A DNA stretch of 11,179 nt, from positions 1 through 11,179 of the forward strand of contig JAJJLU010004618.1 in assembly GCA_023807065.1 (NCBI GenBank), given 5' to 3'. The notes beneath the pieces are model-generated. The model ran no database searches. It saw only the letters and a list, made by a program, of their open reading frames with translations, and was not told the origin of the DNA. A program made the position numbers and the translations under genes. Positions 1 to 7,819 of this stretch are shown piece by piece. Position 1 is the first letter of the stretch; each line of letters opens with the position of its first letter. Source of the stretch: Isotricha intestinalis. Taxonomy: Eukaryota > Ciliophora > Litostomatea > Vestibuliferida > Isotrichidae.

Positions 1-144
1 ATGGAAGTTTTGGGAATTTCATGTATTACTAATATGGTAACTGGTATTGCAAAAGAAAAACATTCATATGAAGAAGTTTTAAAGGATGGATCAATGGCAA
101 GTCAAAACTTATGTATGTGGGTTGAAAATATTATTAAAGATTTA
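1..144 (+). pseudogene. Purine nucleoside phosphorylase, C-terminal end (partial, fused to pepF)
   Basis: The first ~48 codons match the end of trimeric-type purine nucleoside phosphorylase, which cleaves purine nucleosides with phosphate in the cytosolic salvage pathway. The signature is EVLGISCITNMVTGIA followed by a HSYEEVL segment and a final amphipathic helix ending near ENIIKDL, which is where the family normally ends. The ATG at position 1 is an internal Met, and the rest of the protein lies before the window. There is no stop codon after the last family residue: the same frame continues into the oligoendopeptidase below. That absence could come from loss of the stop and intergenic spacer, or from a true fusion. 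Family assignment is fairly sure from the GISCITN motif; the exact end is inferred. Confidence 0.75.
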
Positions 145-1881
145 AAAACATTGGAAGAATCTATACCAAAATTTAGTAAAAATTTTAATAAGTTAACAGA
201 AGTTGAGATTGAAACACCTAATAAGAATGAGATTGTAAAGGCAAAAACAATTAATGAAAAATTAATTCATGCTAGTACAAGTGAAGAAGCAAATAAGATC
301 ATTGAAAAATTCTTTTCTTTTTTTGATACAGTTTTCAACTATTAAAATTTTAATTTATATTCGACATTCAATGGATACAAGTTATAAGAAATTTATCGAA
401 TTAAATAATTTAATGGATGAAATAAATCCCGAGATTGAAGAAGCTCAAAATAAAGTTTTAGATTCAATCATCCATCATATATTGAAAAAAGAGATTGAAG
501 AAAAATATGGTAGTCTTATTATTTAGATTTAGTGAATTAAATAATAAGACATTCTCAAAAGAAATCATGGAAGATTTAGTTGAAGAAAATAAATTATGTA
601 GTGAATATAATAAACTTGTTAGTTCAGCTTTAATTGAATATAAAGGTCAAAAATATTTTCTTCCTCAAATGGGCAAATTTAAAAACTCTAATGAGCGAAA
701 AGAAACAAAAGAAGCAACTGAACCTACTTAGAATTTTATGAAGAAAATGATGAAAAACTTGGTTCTATATATGATTCTTTAGTTAAAGTAAGAACAAGGA
801 TTGCAAAGAAACTTGGATATGAAAACTTTATTCAACTAGGATATGACAGAATGGGAAGACTAAGATTGGAATAAAGATGATGTTAAAAAATATCGTGAGA
901 AGATATATAAATATGTTGTTCCTTTTTATAAGAAGATTTGGACTGCTCAAGAAAAAAGACTTGATTATGAAGATAGAATGAAATATTATTTTGCTAATAT
1001 TTTCTATAAGAGTGTAAATCCTGTTCCTAAAGGAAATATTAAAGATTTAATTCCTGCAGCTCAAAAGATATATTCTCAAATGCATAAATATACTGATAAA
1101 TACCGTATTTTAATTTTACGGTAGAACATGATTGTTTAGATTTAGAAGCAAGACCAAATAAATCTGGGGGAGCTCATATGGAATATATTCTAGGAGTTCA
1201 AACATCATTTAACTTTTCAAATTTTATGGTACAAGTGATGAAGTTGATGTTTTAACTCATGAATTTGGTCATTCTTTACAAGGTTTCCTTGGTGATAAAC
1301 AAAAAGTATCATTCTAAAGAATTCCAGGATATGAATCTTGTGAAATTCATTCAATGAGTATGGAATTTTTAGCCATAGATTGAAAACTTCTTTAGTGATA
1401 AAACAGAAAAATATAAATATAAACATATATGTAATTCAGTTACATTTATTCCAATGGTGCAATAGTAAATGATTCCAAGCATATGTATATGAAAATCATG
1501 ATATATCTCATAAACAAAGAAAAGATTAATGACGAAAATCAGAAAAGAAATATTTACCTTATAAAAAATATGATGGTAATACATTCTTAGAAAAGAGTGG
1601 ATTTTGGATGATTCAACATCATATATTCGAACTTCCATTTTATTATTTAGATTATACAATTGCCCAAGTTTGTGTTTTACAATTCTTAATAATAATAATA
1701 AGAGTCCATCAAAATGAAAAATGCCTTTAAGAAATATATTAATTTAGATTTACTTACTGGAACAAAACCATTTAGAAAACTTTTATCTGTAGCAAATATT
1801 AATAATCCTCTTGATGGTAATAATTTAAAGAAAGTTGCTTCATCTATTTCAAAAATCTTGAAAAAATTTGATGTTGAATAA
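145..1881 (+). pseudogene. pepF: Oligoendopeptidase F, M3-family zinc metallopeptidase, broken by frameshifts
   Basis: This is a cytosolic M3-family oligopeptidase. Reading across frames recovers the family in order: an N-terminal helical part (YIRHSMDT near 355-380), VEENKLCSEYNKL (~580-620), VKVRTRIAKKLGYENF (~785-830), the zinc motif HEFGH at 1258-1272 with VDVLT before it, YESCEIHSMSMEF (~1330-1370) carrying the third zinc ligand, KKYLPYKKYDGNTF (~1545-1590) and a C-terminal helix ending KKFDVE. The span of ~1.7 kb fits a ~570-residue family member. About ten frame changes are needed, near 325, 518, 850, 1100, 1215, 1385, 1455, 1480 and 1690. In-frame stops include TAA 861-863, TAA 1315-1317 (Tyr expected), and TAA 1527-1529 followed by TGA 1530-1532, where Trp is conserved before the KKYLP block. 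The zinc residues survive but the gene is not translatable as read. No separate start codon or ribosome site is visible after the PNP end. Confidence 0.88.
1684..1703 (+). repeat. AAT trinucleotide microsatellite inside pepF
   Basis: Five or so tandem AAT units follow TTCTT and precede GAGTCC. The pepF frame ending ...VLQF must change here to reach the MKNAFKKYINL block, so the repeat marks a likely slippage site. In an intact relative this stretch would encode the loop after the conserved Gln-Phe pair. Confidence 0.7.
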
Positions 1882-1897
1882 TTAGATAAATTAAGAT

Positions 1898-2504
1898 AAC
1901 ACTTAAATTTATATAGAATAATTTGTATTCTATGAAAAAAACAAAAACTAGAAAGTCTAAGTATTTTTGCTATAGTTACTATTTTTAAACCTGATAAATA
2001 TAATGTAATTATTTTTTTATTTTCTTTTGATAAAGAAATAATAAATTTTTCAATATCTAATTCAACAAATATATTTTTTTCATAATCATAAGAAGTTGAT
2101 TTTATATATCTAGGATCTTTAGAATCAAATAATAAATTCGGTTAAAGGGGTTTTCTTCTTCTTTCTATAGATTGTATTTTTTTCATTTTTTCATATTTAA
2201 ATACTTTAGCAATGCTTTTGCTAAGTAAATGTCTAAAGACACCTTTAGTTGGCTCATAATAATTAACTGCTTTTACAATAACTTGCATTACTAAAATTAT
2301 GAAATCTTCATATTTTAGATAAGAATATAATCTAATATATCTTTTAAAAGCTATTGATATGTAAGGATAAATATTTTTTCTTAAATAAGCTAAGGCAGTA
2401 GAGTAATTTTTAGCCTTAAGGACAATTTCATTAGGCGATAAAAAAGAATAAAGTTCTTTTAAACCATATTGTAAATCTTCTTTTATAGATAAGACATCAT
2501 TCAT
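1898..2504 (-). CDS. SigH/ComX-like RNA polymerase sigma factor, interrupted by one TAA
   Basis: The reading starts at the ATG at 2504-2502 (MNDVLSIKEDLQYG) and stays in one frame for about 200 codons, the usual length of SigH-like sigma factors. The N-terminal half is helical with a region-2-like pattern (YIRLYSYLKYEDFIILVMQV, then FRHLLSKSIAKVFKYEK). The C-terminal half has a region-4 helix-turn-helix: LSKENKKIITLYLSGLKIV, then TIAKILRLS and a final basic helix. The only interruption is a TAA at 2144-2142, after ERRRKPL in the linker between the two regions. It would be Gln if read through, but linkers are poorly conserved. The gene lies 84 bp downstream of rlmB on the same strand, matching the Firmicutes rlmB-sigH order. 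Its natural end is unclear because it converges on the 3' end of pepF without an obvious stop. An alternative is a more divergent ECF-type factor. No rpmG, secE or nusG follows. Confidence 0.72.
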
Positions 2505-2588
2505 TGTATTATATAAATTGGATTTGAAAATCGTTAAGTTTTATTGAATAATAAATTTGCATAAATATTCCTTTTTTTCTATTAGAAT

Positions 2589-3291
2589 TTATTTCAGAAA
2601 GAAGATAGCAGTTGGAATACTTGCATTTAAAGTAGTAACTTTATGATTTAAAGGAATAGAAGCTTTATAATCAGAATTTTTTCTAACTAAAGAATTAACT
2701 CCACTTCCTTCATTTCCTATTACTAGTGCAATTTTCCTTTTATAGTCAATTAAATCATATTCTTGACTTCCTTCACCTGCACTTGCAACAATCCAAAAAT
2801 CTTCTTTTTTAATCTTTATATGTTTTGATTCAAATTCACAACTTGAACAATAGATATTAAAGATTCAGCACCAGTTGCTATTTTTGAAACGTAGTAGTTA
2901 TTTGAACTTTTCGATGACGACCATTAATTATAGTATCAACACCAAAAAGCAACTGAAAATCTGATTATAGAACCAAAATTAACAGGATCATTTAATTAAT
3001 CAAGAATAACAATGTTTGCATAATTATTATCTTTAATATTAAATAAGACAGTTTCTAATTTGGAATAGACAAATTCTTCAACTTAACATACTATTCCTTG
3101 ATGGTTATTAAATGATAATAATTCATTAAGTTTTTGTTGGTGATAAGTTTAACTGGTGTGTTTTTTTCTTTTGCAATTAAATAGGCTTCATTAAATTGAT
3201 GATTTTCATTTAAAAAGACTTGTTTGACATGATTAGTTTCTTTAATTGCATTTAAAGAAGGAATTTTCCAATAAATGATATTATCATTCAT
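2589..3291 (-). pseudogene. rlmB: 23S rRNA 2'-O-ribose guanosine methyltransferase (SpoU/TrmH family), frameshifted
   Basis: This is a SPOUT-fold rRNA methyltransferase acting on large-subunit rRNA. From the ATG at 3291, the start reads MNDNIIYWKIPSLNAIKE, the small N-terminal substrate-binding domain, followed by VKLITNKNLMNYYH. After a frame change near 3112 come HQGIVC-VEEFVYSKLE and then VILD-LNDPVNFGSIIR, which is motif 1 with its conserved Asn and Arg. AFGVDTIINGRHRKV and IATGAESLISIVQV follow, and finally KIALVIGNEGSGVNSLVRKN (motif 2) and IPLNHKVTTLNASI (motif 3). The ~234-residue span matches the family. Frame changes are needed near 3112, 2950, 2885 and 2820. Two in-frame TAA codons (complement of 3083-3085 and 2996-2998) lie where relatives often have Gln. 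The catalytic motifs are largely preserved. It precedes the sigma factor in the same direction, as in Firmicutes. Confidence 0.87.
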
Positions 3292-3461
3292 CTTTTACCA
3301 AAAATAAAACTATAAACTAAATTAAAAAAATTCACAAATATAATAAAAATATATAAGAAAATAATTAGTTCCTTTTATTCAACAAAATCCTTAATTTAAA
3401 ACTAAAAGTAGTATTAAATTAATTAAATATGAGTTTTTTTGAAACAAATTTTAAATTTTAG
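3292..3461. other. AT-rich spacer between rlmB and the HTH gene
   Basis: This 170-bp stretch is almost entirely A and T, with no open frame, inverted repeat or clear promoter that I can support. Both neighbours are transcribed on the minus strand, so any rlmB promoter would lie here. Confidence 0.5.
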
Positions 3462-3670
3462 TTATTCTTTTATTATCCAATGACCACCTTTAACTTATTC
3501 AACATGAACAATCATATTAGATAATTTTATAGTTCTAATAACTGTTGCCTTGATATACCAATTTCAGCTACTTTTTTGTCTTTTGAAATAGAAGGATAAA
3601 TTTTTAATAAATCTATAATCTTTTTTTCAACTTGATTTACAGGCTAAAGATAATTAAAATTATCATTCAT
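3462..3670 (-). pseudogene. Small stand-alone winged helix-turn-helix protein, frameshifted
   Basis: From the ATG at 3670-3668 the peptide reads MNDNFNYL, a TAG at 3646-3644, then PVNQVEKKIIDLLKIYP and KDKKVAEIGISR. After a frame change near 3555 it continues TVIRTIKLSNMIVHVE, a TAA, then VKGGHWIIKE and a stop at 3464-3462. The pattern, a helix pair, IGISR-TVIRTIKL recognition helix and a short wing ending GGHWII, resembles the C-terminal winged-helix domain of divergent-AAA/Schlafen-type ATP-binding regulators, where it ends in a GYW motif. Here it is only about 70 residues with its own start, so it is either a solo domain or the leftover tail of a longer gene whose ATPase part was deleted. 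The DNA-binding role is inferred from fold similarity alone. Confidence 0.5.
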
Positions 3671-3822
3671 AGCAAATTTGTTATATTGTAGTAATACTAT
3701 AAGATTATGATTTCAATTATTACAATAATTCAATAAACACTAGTAATTCAAGATGAGTATTAAAAAAATGATATACAAACTTTTTTTCTATATAGTAGAC
3801 TAATTAGAAATGAGGAATAATT
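3671..3822. other. Divergent intergenic region between the HTH gene and tig
   Basis: This 152-bp AT-rich spacer lies between two divergently oriented genes, so it should hold promoters for both. Several TATAAT-like strings occur, but the composition makes them uninformative. The only useful signal is GAGG at 3812-3815, placed seven bases before the ATG at 3823, as expected of a ribosome-binding site. Confidence 0.4.
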
Positions 3823-4651
3823 ATGAATATTTTCAGTGGGTTAAAGAGTTTATTTCTTGCTGTAATTGCATCATATACTTTTTGTATATTTTGTGATGGT
3901 CTTGATTCATTACTTGAAAGTACTAAAACAAGTACGGATGAAGTATTCCAAAGATTAATGATGAATTTGCTACAACTTTAACTGGTAAATTTGTTTCAAA
4001 AGTTTAGCTGAATTAAAAAATATAGTTAAAGAACATTTAGTTAAAACTAGTTAAGATAAATATTTAACTGATGTATTAAATGTTATTATTAAACAAATAA
4101 AGAAAGAATCTACTTTTGAAATTCATGAAAAGATTATTGAAGAAAATATTCAAAAGAGAGTTAAAAATATTGAAGATCAAGCTAAGAGTTATCGACTTAC
4201 TCTTGATGAATTCTTAAAAATTCAAAATACTAGCTTAGATACTTCTAAAGAAAATTAAAGAACAAATAATTAATGAAACACATAATTCTTTAATCACTGA
4301 AGTTATTGTAAAAAAGAAAAAATTGTTTTACCAACTAAAGAAGAATTAAGTGAATATCTTGGACTAGTGTTGATGAATAAATTATTAATTTAAATTCTTA
4401 TTTTACTCAACAAGGAAATTAGAAAGAAGAAGCTAATTTTCATGTTCAAATAAGAGTTAATGATAAATTACTTGTTTTAAATGGAATCAAGAAAGAAGAG
4501 AAAAATGCTGAAAAGAAAGAAGATAAAAAAGCAGAAGATAAAAAAGAAGATAAATCAAATAGTAAAAAAGAAACAAAAGAAGAAAAAAAAAGAACCAGCA
4601 AACAAGACTAAAAAAGAAGAAGATAATTGTTTTTTTGCCTTTAATATCTAA
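3823..4651 (+). pseudogene. tig: Trigger factor, C-terminal chaperone domain; N-terminus and PPIase domain missing
   Basis: The C-terminal arm of trigger factor, the ribosome-bound folding chaperone, is recognisable. Near 3950 it reads PKINDEFATTLTGKF, the end of the PPIase-to-arm linker, then AELKNIVKEHLVKTS, IIKQIKKESTFEIHEKIIEE, VKNIEDQAKSYRLTLDEFLK, EQIINETHNSLITEVIVKK and NDKLLVLNGIKKEE. A Lys/Glu-rich tail follows. The ribosome-binding domain and the PPIase body are absent. Instead the reading opens at 3823, behind a good GAGG site, with a hydrophobic segment (LKSLFLAVIASYTFCIFC) that is foreign to the family. Frame changes occur near 3955, 4000, 4250, 4310 and 4360, plus one at an A-run near 4585. 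TAA 4052-4054 falls after LVKTS. The end is uncertain: a frame through the tail stops at 4651, but the natural end may be earlier in the Lys/Glu tail. It lies just upstream of lon, as in Firmicutes tig-(clpX)-lon clusters. Confidence 0.75.
4495..4630 (+). repeat. Lys/Glu/Asp low-complexity tail of tig with long A-runs
   Basis: Purine-rich repeats of AAAGAAGA type encode an alternating Lys-Glu-Asp tail, a common C-terminal extension of trigger factors in AT-rich Mollicutes. The A-run near 4583-4591 coincides with a frame change. The minus-strand image of this tract gives a spurious Phe/Leu-rich ORF. Confidence 0.6.
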
Positions 4652-4688
4652 TTTTTCAGTAGAATAATTGATTTTACTATGCAAAAAA

Positions 4689-4715
4689 TTAGCACTCTAT
4701 GCTCTTTTGTGTTAA
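4689..4715 (+). promoter_or_regulatory. CIRCE-like HrcA operator upstream of lon
   Basis: TTAGCACTC at 4689-4697 is a perfect left half of the CIRCE element. Exactly nine bases later, TTGTGTTAA at 4707-4715 matches the right half GAGTGCTAA at six of nine positions. CIRCE is the binding site of the heat-shock repressor HrcA, and Mollicutes are known to place it before lon, clpB and dnaK. It sits 28 bases before the lon start codon. The left half may double as a -35 (TTAGCA) with TAAAAT at 4713-4718 as a -10 at 18-base spacing, so repressor binding would cover the promoter. The right half may have degenerated. Confidence 0.78.
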
Positions 4716-4729
4716 AATATTATAGTTTT

Positions 4730-4734
4730 GGAGG
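4730..4734 (+). promoter_or_regulatory. Ribosome-binding site of lon
   Basis: GGAGG lies nine bases before the ATG at 4744 and decides the lon start. It is the best Shine-Dalgarno match in the window and supports a bacterial origin for this segment. Confidence 0.7.
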
Positions 4735-4743
4735 ATAACATAT

Positions 4744-7157
4744 ATGAATACCTAAGAAAGTAAGAGATTATCTGTTGTTCTGAATCATCAACAAGTATCT
4801 TTATCTGATTTAGAGATAAAATTATATGTTTCAAATAATTATGATACTAATTTATTTTCAAATTTAAAGGTAAATTATGAATTTGTAATGGCCTATGCCT
4901 TAAGTGATAATGCCTATGGATATTTGATAATTTAATTTTACTTGGAGTTAAATCAATCGGAACTTTACCTAAAATGACTAATATAGATTAAAAAAATAGG
5001 TTTTGTTATTTCTGCTTTTTGTAAAGATGTTGTTGATTTACAAGAATTTGCAATTGATAATTATACAAAAACAATTCATGCAAACTGTTTTCAAAGAACA
5101 TAATTTGTTAGACCAGATAATTTAGTGTATGAAAAATTAGGAAATTTTACAGCAAATTATAGTGAATTAAAAAACAGATATCCTAAACTCCCACCTTTAC
5201 CTGATTTTTCTCAAACTGTCAAAGAAATTAATTATATACCATATCATATAGCAGCTTTTTTAGACTCTACTGCTTATACAAAGATGAGATTACTTGAAAA
5301 AAAGATGTTATTGAAAAATTTAAAATAGTTAGTAAAGAACTTGAAATATTTAATCTTGATGCAAAAGTTGAATTTGATATTAATCAAATGGTTTCTTGAT
5401 AAAAATCAAAGAGAATATGTTTTAAGAGAAAAAATGAAAGTTGCTAAAAATCATCAACTTAAAGAATTTGATGGTGAAGATAAAGAAATGCGTTATGAAA
5501 AAGCATTAACTGAATATCCTGAAAATATTTAAATCTGTATCAAAAATGAATTAACAAGATTTAAAGCTATGCCATCAATGTCTCAAGAAGCACCAATGAT
5601 TCAAGGATATCTTGATTTTACTTGTTGATTTACCTTGGAAAAAATCTTCAACTGATAAAGAAGATTTAAATGATGTTACTAAAGTATTAGAAAAGAATCA
5701 TAATGGTCTTGAAAAACAAAAAGAAAGAATTTTACAATATCTTTCTGTTAAACAGCTTACTAAATCCTTAAAAGCACCTATTTTATGTTTTTATGGAGCA
5801 CCAGGTTTGATAAAACATCTCTTGCAATATCAATTGCTGAGGCTCTTGGTCTTAACTTTGTTAAAGTTGCATTTGGTATATTTCAGATGAGGCTGAAATT
5901 AGAGGTCATAGAAAAACTTATCTTGGTGCAATGCCAGGTAAAATAATTTCATCTATTAATAAATGTAAAACAAATAATCCAGTCTTCTTACTTGATGAAA
6001 TAGATAAAATTAATGGTGGCGATTATCATGGAGATCCTGCTAGTGCATTATTAGAAGTTTTAGATCCTGAACAAAATAAATTCTTTGTTGATAATTATAT
6101 AAATGAACCATTTGATTTATCTAATTTTTTATTTATTTGTTGGGCTAAGGGTGTATCTAAAATTCCTGTTCCACTTTTAGACAGACTTGAAATGATTGAA
6201 TTAAATACTTATACTAAGTTTGAAAAGAAGAAATGGCTAAAAAACACTTAATTAAACTTGAAGAAGAAAATAATGGTGTTAAAGAAAATATGATGACTTT
6301 GACTGATGATACCCTTGACTATATTATTGAATTTTATACTATGGAAGTTGGTGTTAAAACCTTAGAAGAAAATTAGGTACTATTGAGCGTAAATTTGCTG
6401 TTGAATGTTTATAAACCCTGAAGAAAATTAAAAAATTACTATTAATGTTGAAAAAGTAAAGCAATATTTAGGTACTGAAATCTTCCTTCATGACCATAAC
6501 TTAAAGATTCTCAAATCGATATCATTAATGTTTTAGCCTATACTGATTCTGGAAGAAAAGTTTTAAGAATTGAAGTTAATATATTCTCTGGAAAAGGTGG
6601 ACTAATCTTAACTGGTAATTTAGGTTATGTTATGAAAGAAGCTTGTGAAACAGCCTTTTCATATGTTAGAAGTATTGGACCAGAAATTGGTATCCATCCC
6701 GAGCTCTTTGCTAATAATGATATTCATATTAACTTCCCAGAATCAGTAACTCCAAAAGATGAACCTAGTGCTGGTTTAGAAATAGCTTTATGTATCATTT
6801 CTGCTATTTCTAATTTAAGAATTAGAAATGATGTTGCAATGATTGGTGAAATTGATCTTCATGGTAATGCACTTCCAATTGGTGGTTTAAGAGAAAAAAC
6901 AAACTCGGGTAGTAGAGAACATTTAAAAACTATCTTTGTAACAAAAGAAAATAACAAAAATATTTTTGAATTTACCAAATGAAATGACTAGTGTATTAGA
7001 AATTGTCACAGTAAGTAAACTTAGAGATATGTTTAATAAAGTCTTTTTAGAAGATATTACTAAAGAAAAAGATAGAATTGCTAAAATCACTTCCCAGATA
7101 AACAATATAAAAAAAGCAATTCTAAATTTAAAAAGACAGCAAAAAAATAATGAATAG
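4744..7157 (+). pseudogene. lon: ATP-dependent protease Lon, near full span, frameshifted
   Basis: Lon is a cytosolic AAA+ serine protease that degrades misfolded and regulatory proteins. The ~800-codon span matches the family. Blocks in order: substrate-binding N-domain (LILLGVKSIGTLPKM near 4940), DKNQREYVLREKMK (~5398), MPSMSQEAPMIQGYLDF (~5570) with LVDLPWKK, Walker A region 5795-5820, [19 protein letters not shown] (~5888-5942), Walker [10 protein letters not shown] (~5985), [20 protein letters not shown] (~6040), and the protease domain with Ser at 6767-6769 and Lys at 6896-6898 (GGLREK). The Ser-Lys dyad survives. Walker A reads GAPG, frame change, then DKTSLA where Gly-Lys is expected, and the residue two before the catalytic Ser is Glu instead of Gly. 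About ten frame changes are needed, several at A-runs (e.g. ~5300). In-frame stops include TAA 4753-4755, 5101-5103 and 5530-5532. The 3' end overlaps the ysxC start by eight bases. Confidence 0.92.
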
Positions 7158-7722
7158 TACTTTTAGAAAAATTCAATTTATTAAAAATGCCTTAAAAAAG
7201 GAAGATTTTGTCTATGATAAAAAATAAATTACTTTTTTAGGAAGAAGTAATGTTGGAAAATCAACTTTAAATAATTCACTTATTAGTGAAAAGAATTTTA
7301 TGAAGATAAATAAAACTCCTGGAAGAACTATTTTTCTTAATTATGCTTTAATAAATGATAAATTTTATTTTGCTGATTTCCTTGTTTATGGATATGCTAA
7401 AAATAAATTAAAATCTTTTACTAAACTTATGAGTGATTTTTTAGATAATAATTCTGTCCTTTCCAAAATCTATTTATTAATTGATTCAAGAAGAGGAATA
7501 AATGATGAAGAATTTGAATTCATTAATAATTTAAAATCCCTTAATTTTAAGCTTAGTATTATATTTACTAAATGAGATAAATTAAATGCATAGGAAAGAA
7601 GTTTTTTAAATAAAGAAAAAGAAAAAGTCTAAAAATTAAATATTACATATTTTGAAGCTTCTTATAATAACAATAACTTAATTGAAAAAATACAAAAAGA
7701 TATTATTAGTGCTTTAAATTAA
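7150..7722 (+). pseudogene. ysxC: Ribosome-biogenesis GTP-binding protein YsxC/EngB, four in-frame stops
   Basis: This small TRAFAC GTPase is needed for 50S subunit assembly. The frame from ATG 7150 to TAA 7720-7722 is 190 codons, the usual family length, with no net frameshift. G1 is GRSNVGKST (7240-7266). The switch-I region reads KTPGRTIFLNYALINDKFYF, matching the family's KPG-T-LN pattern, and YGYAK follows. G3 should be DLPG but reads DFLV (near 7375-7390). G4 reads FTK-TGA-DKL at 7564-7584. Four in-frame stops occur: TAA 7225, TGA 7573 (Trp is a common Mollicute residue between Lys and Asp here), TAG 7591 and TAA 7630. The start overlaps the end of lon, as in the conserved lon-ysxC operon, suggesting coupled translation in the ancestor. 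Without the G3 Gly the protein would not hydrolyse GTP normally even if stops were read. Confidence 0.9.
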
Positions 7723-7819
7723 ACTGTAATCTCTTCCTTTACATATTTATAAAGAATATTAAATAATATATAATATGTTGTCTATTATTTTTATATAATA
7801 ATTTTTTGAGGTATGTAAG
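7723..7819 (+). promoter_or_regulatory. ysxC-valS spacer with valS ribosome-binding site
   Basis: This 97-bp AT-rich spacer contains two TATAAT strings (7769-7774, 7794-7799), but no properly spaced -35, so a promoter is only possible. GAGGT at 7808-7812 precedes the valS ATG by seven bases. There is no T-box leader signature, although Firmicutes often use one at valS. Confidence 0.4.

Noticed and set aside
1217..1659. Two overlapping minus-strand ORFs (69 and 96 codons)
   Set aside because: They are antisense images of the pepF zinc-motif region, whose plus-strand reading matches a known family; their products are Phe/Ile/His-rich and lack recognisable features.
1879..1900. Bidirectional terminator between pepF and the sigma gene
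   Set aside because: The interval is only about 20 bases of AT-rich sequence without a GC stem.
4487..4684. Minus-strand 65-codon ORF rich in Phe and Leu resembling a membrane peptide
   Set aside because: It is the complement of the purine-rich Lys/Glu tail of trigger factor; AAAGAAGA repeats always give Phe/Leu/Ser runs on the other strand.
6923..7105. Minus-strand 60-codon ORF
   Set aside because: Antisense to the conserved C-terminal end of lon.
4744..7157. Separate small genes at 5125, 5341, 5612, 5931, 6632 and 6966
   Set aside because: All are consecutive pieces of one Lon protein in changing frames, in family order without gaps.
7723..7819. T-box riboswitch before valS
   Set aside because: The spacer is under 100 bases, has no T-box consensus or specifier stem, and no terminator hairpin.
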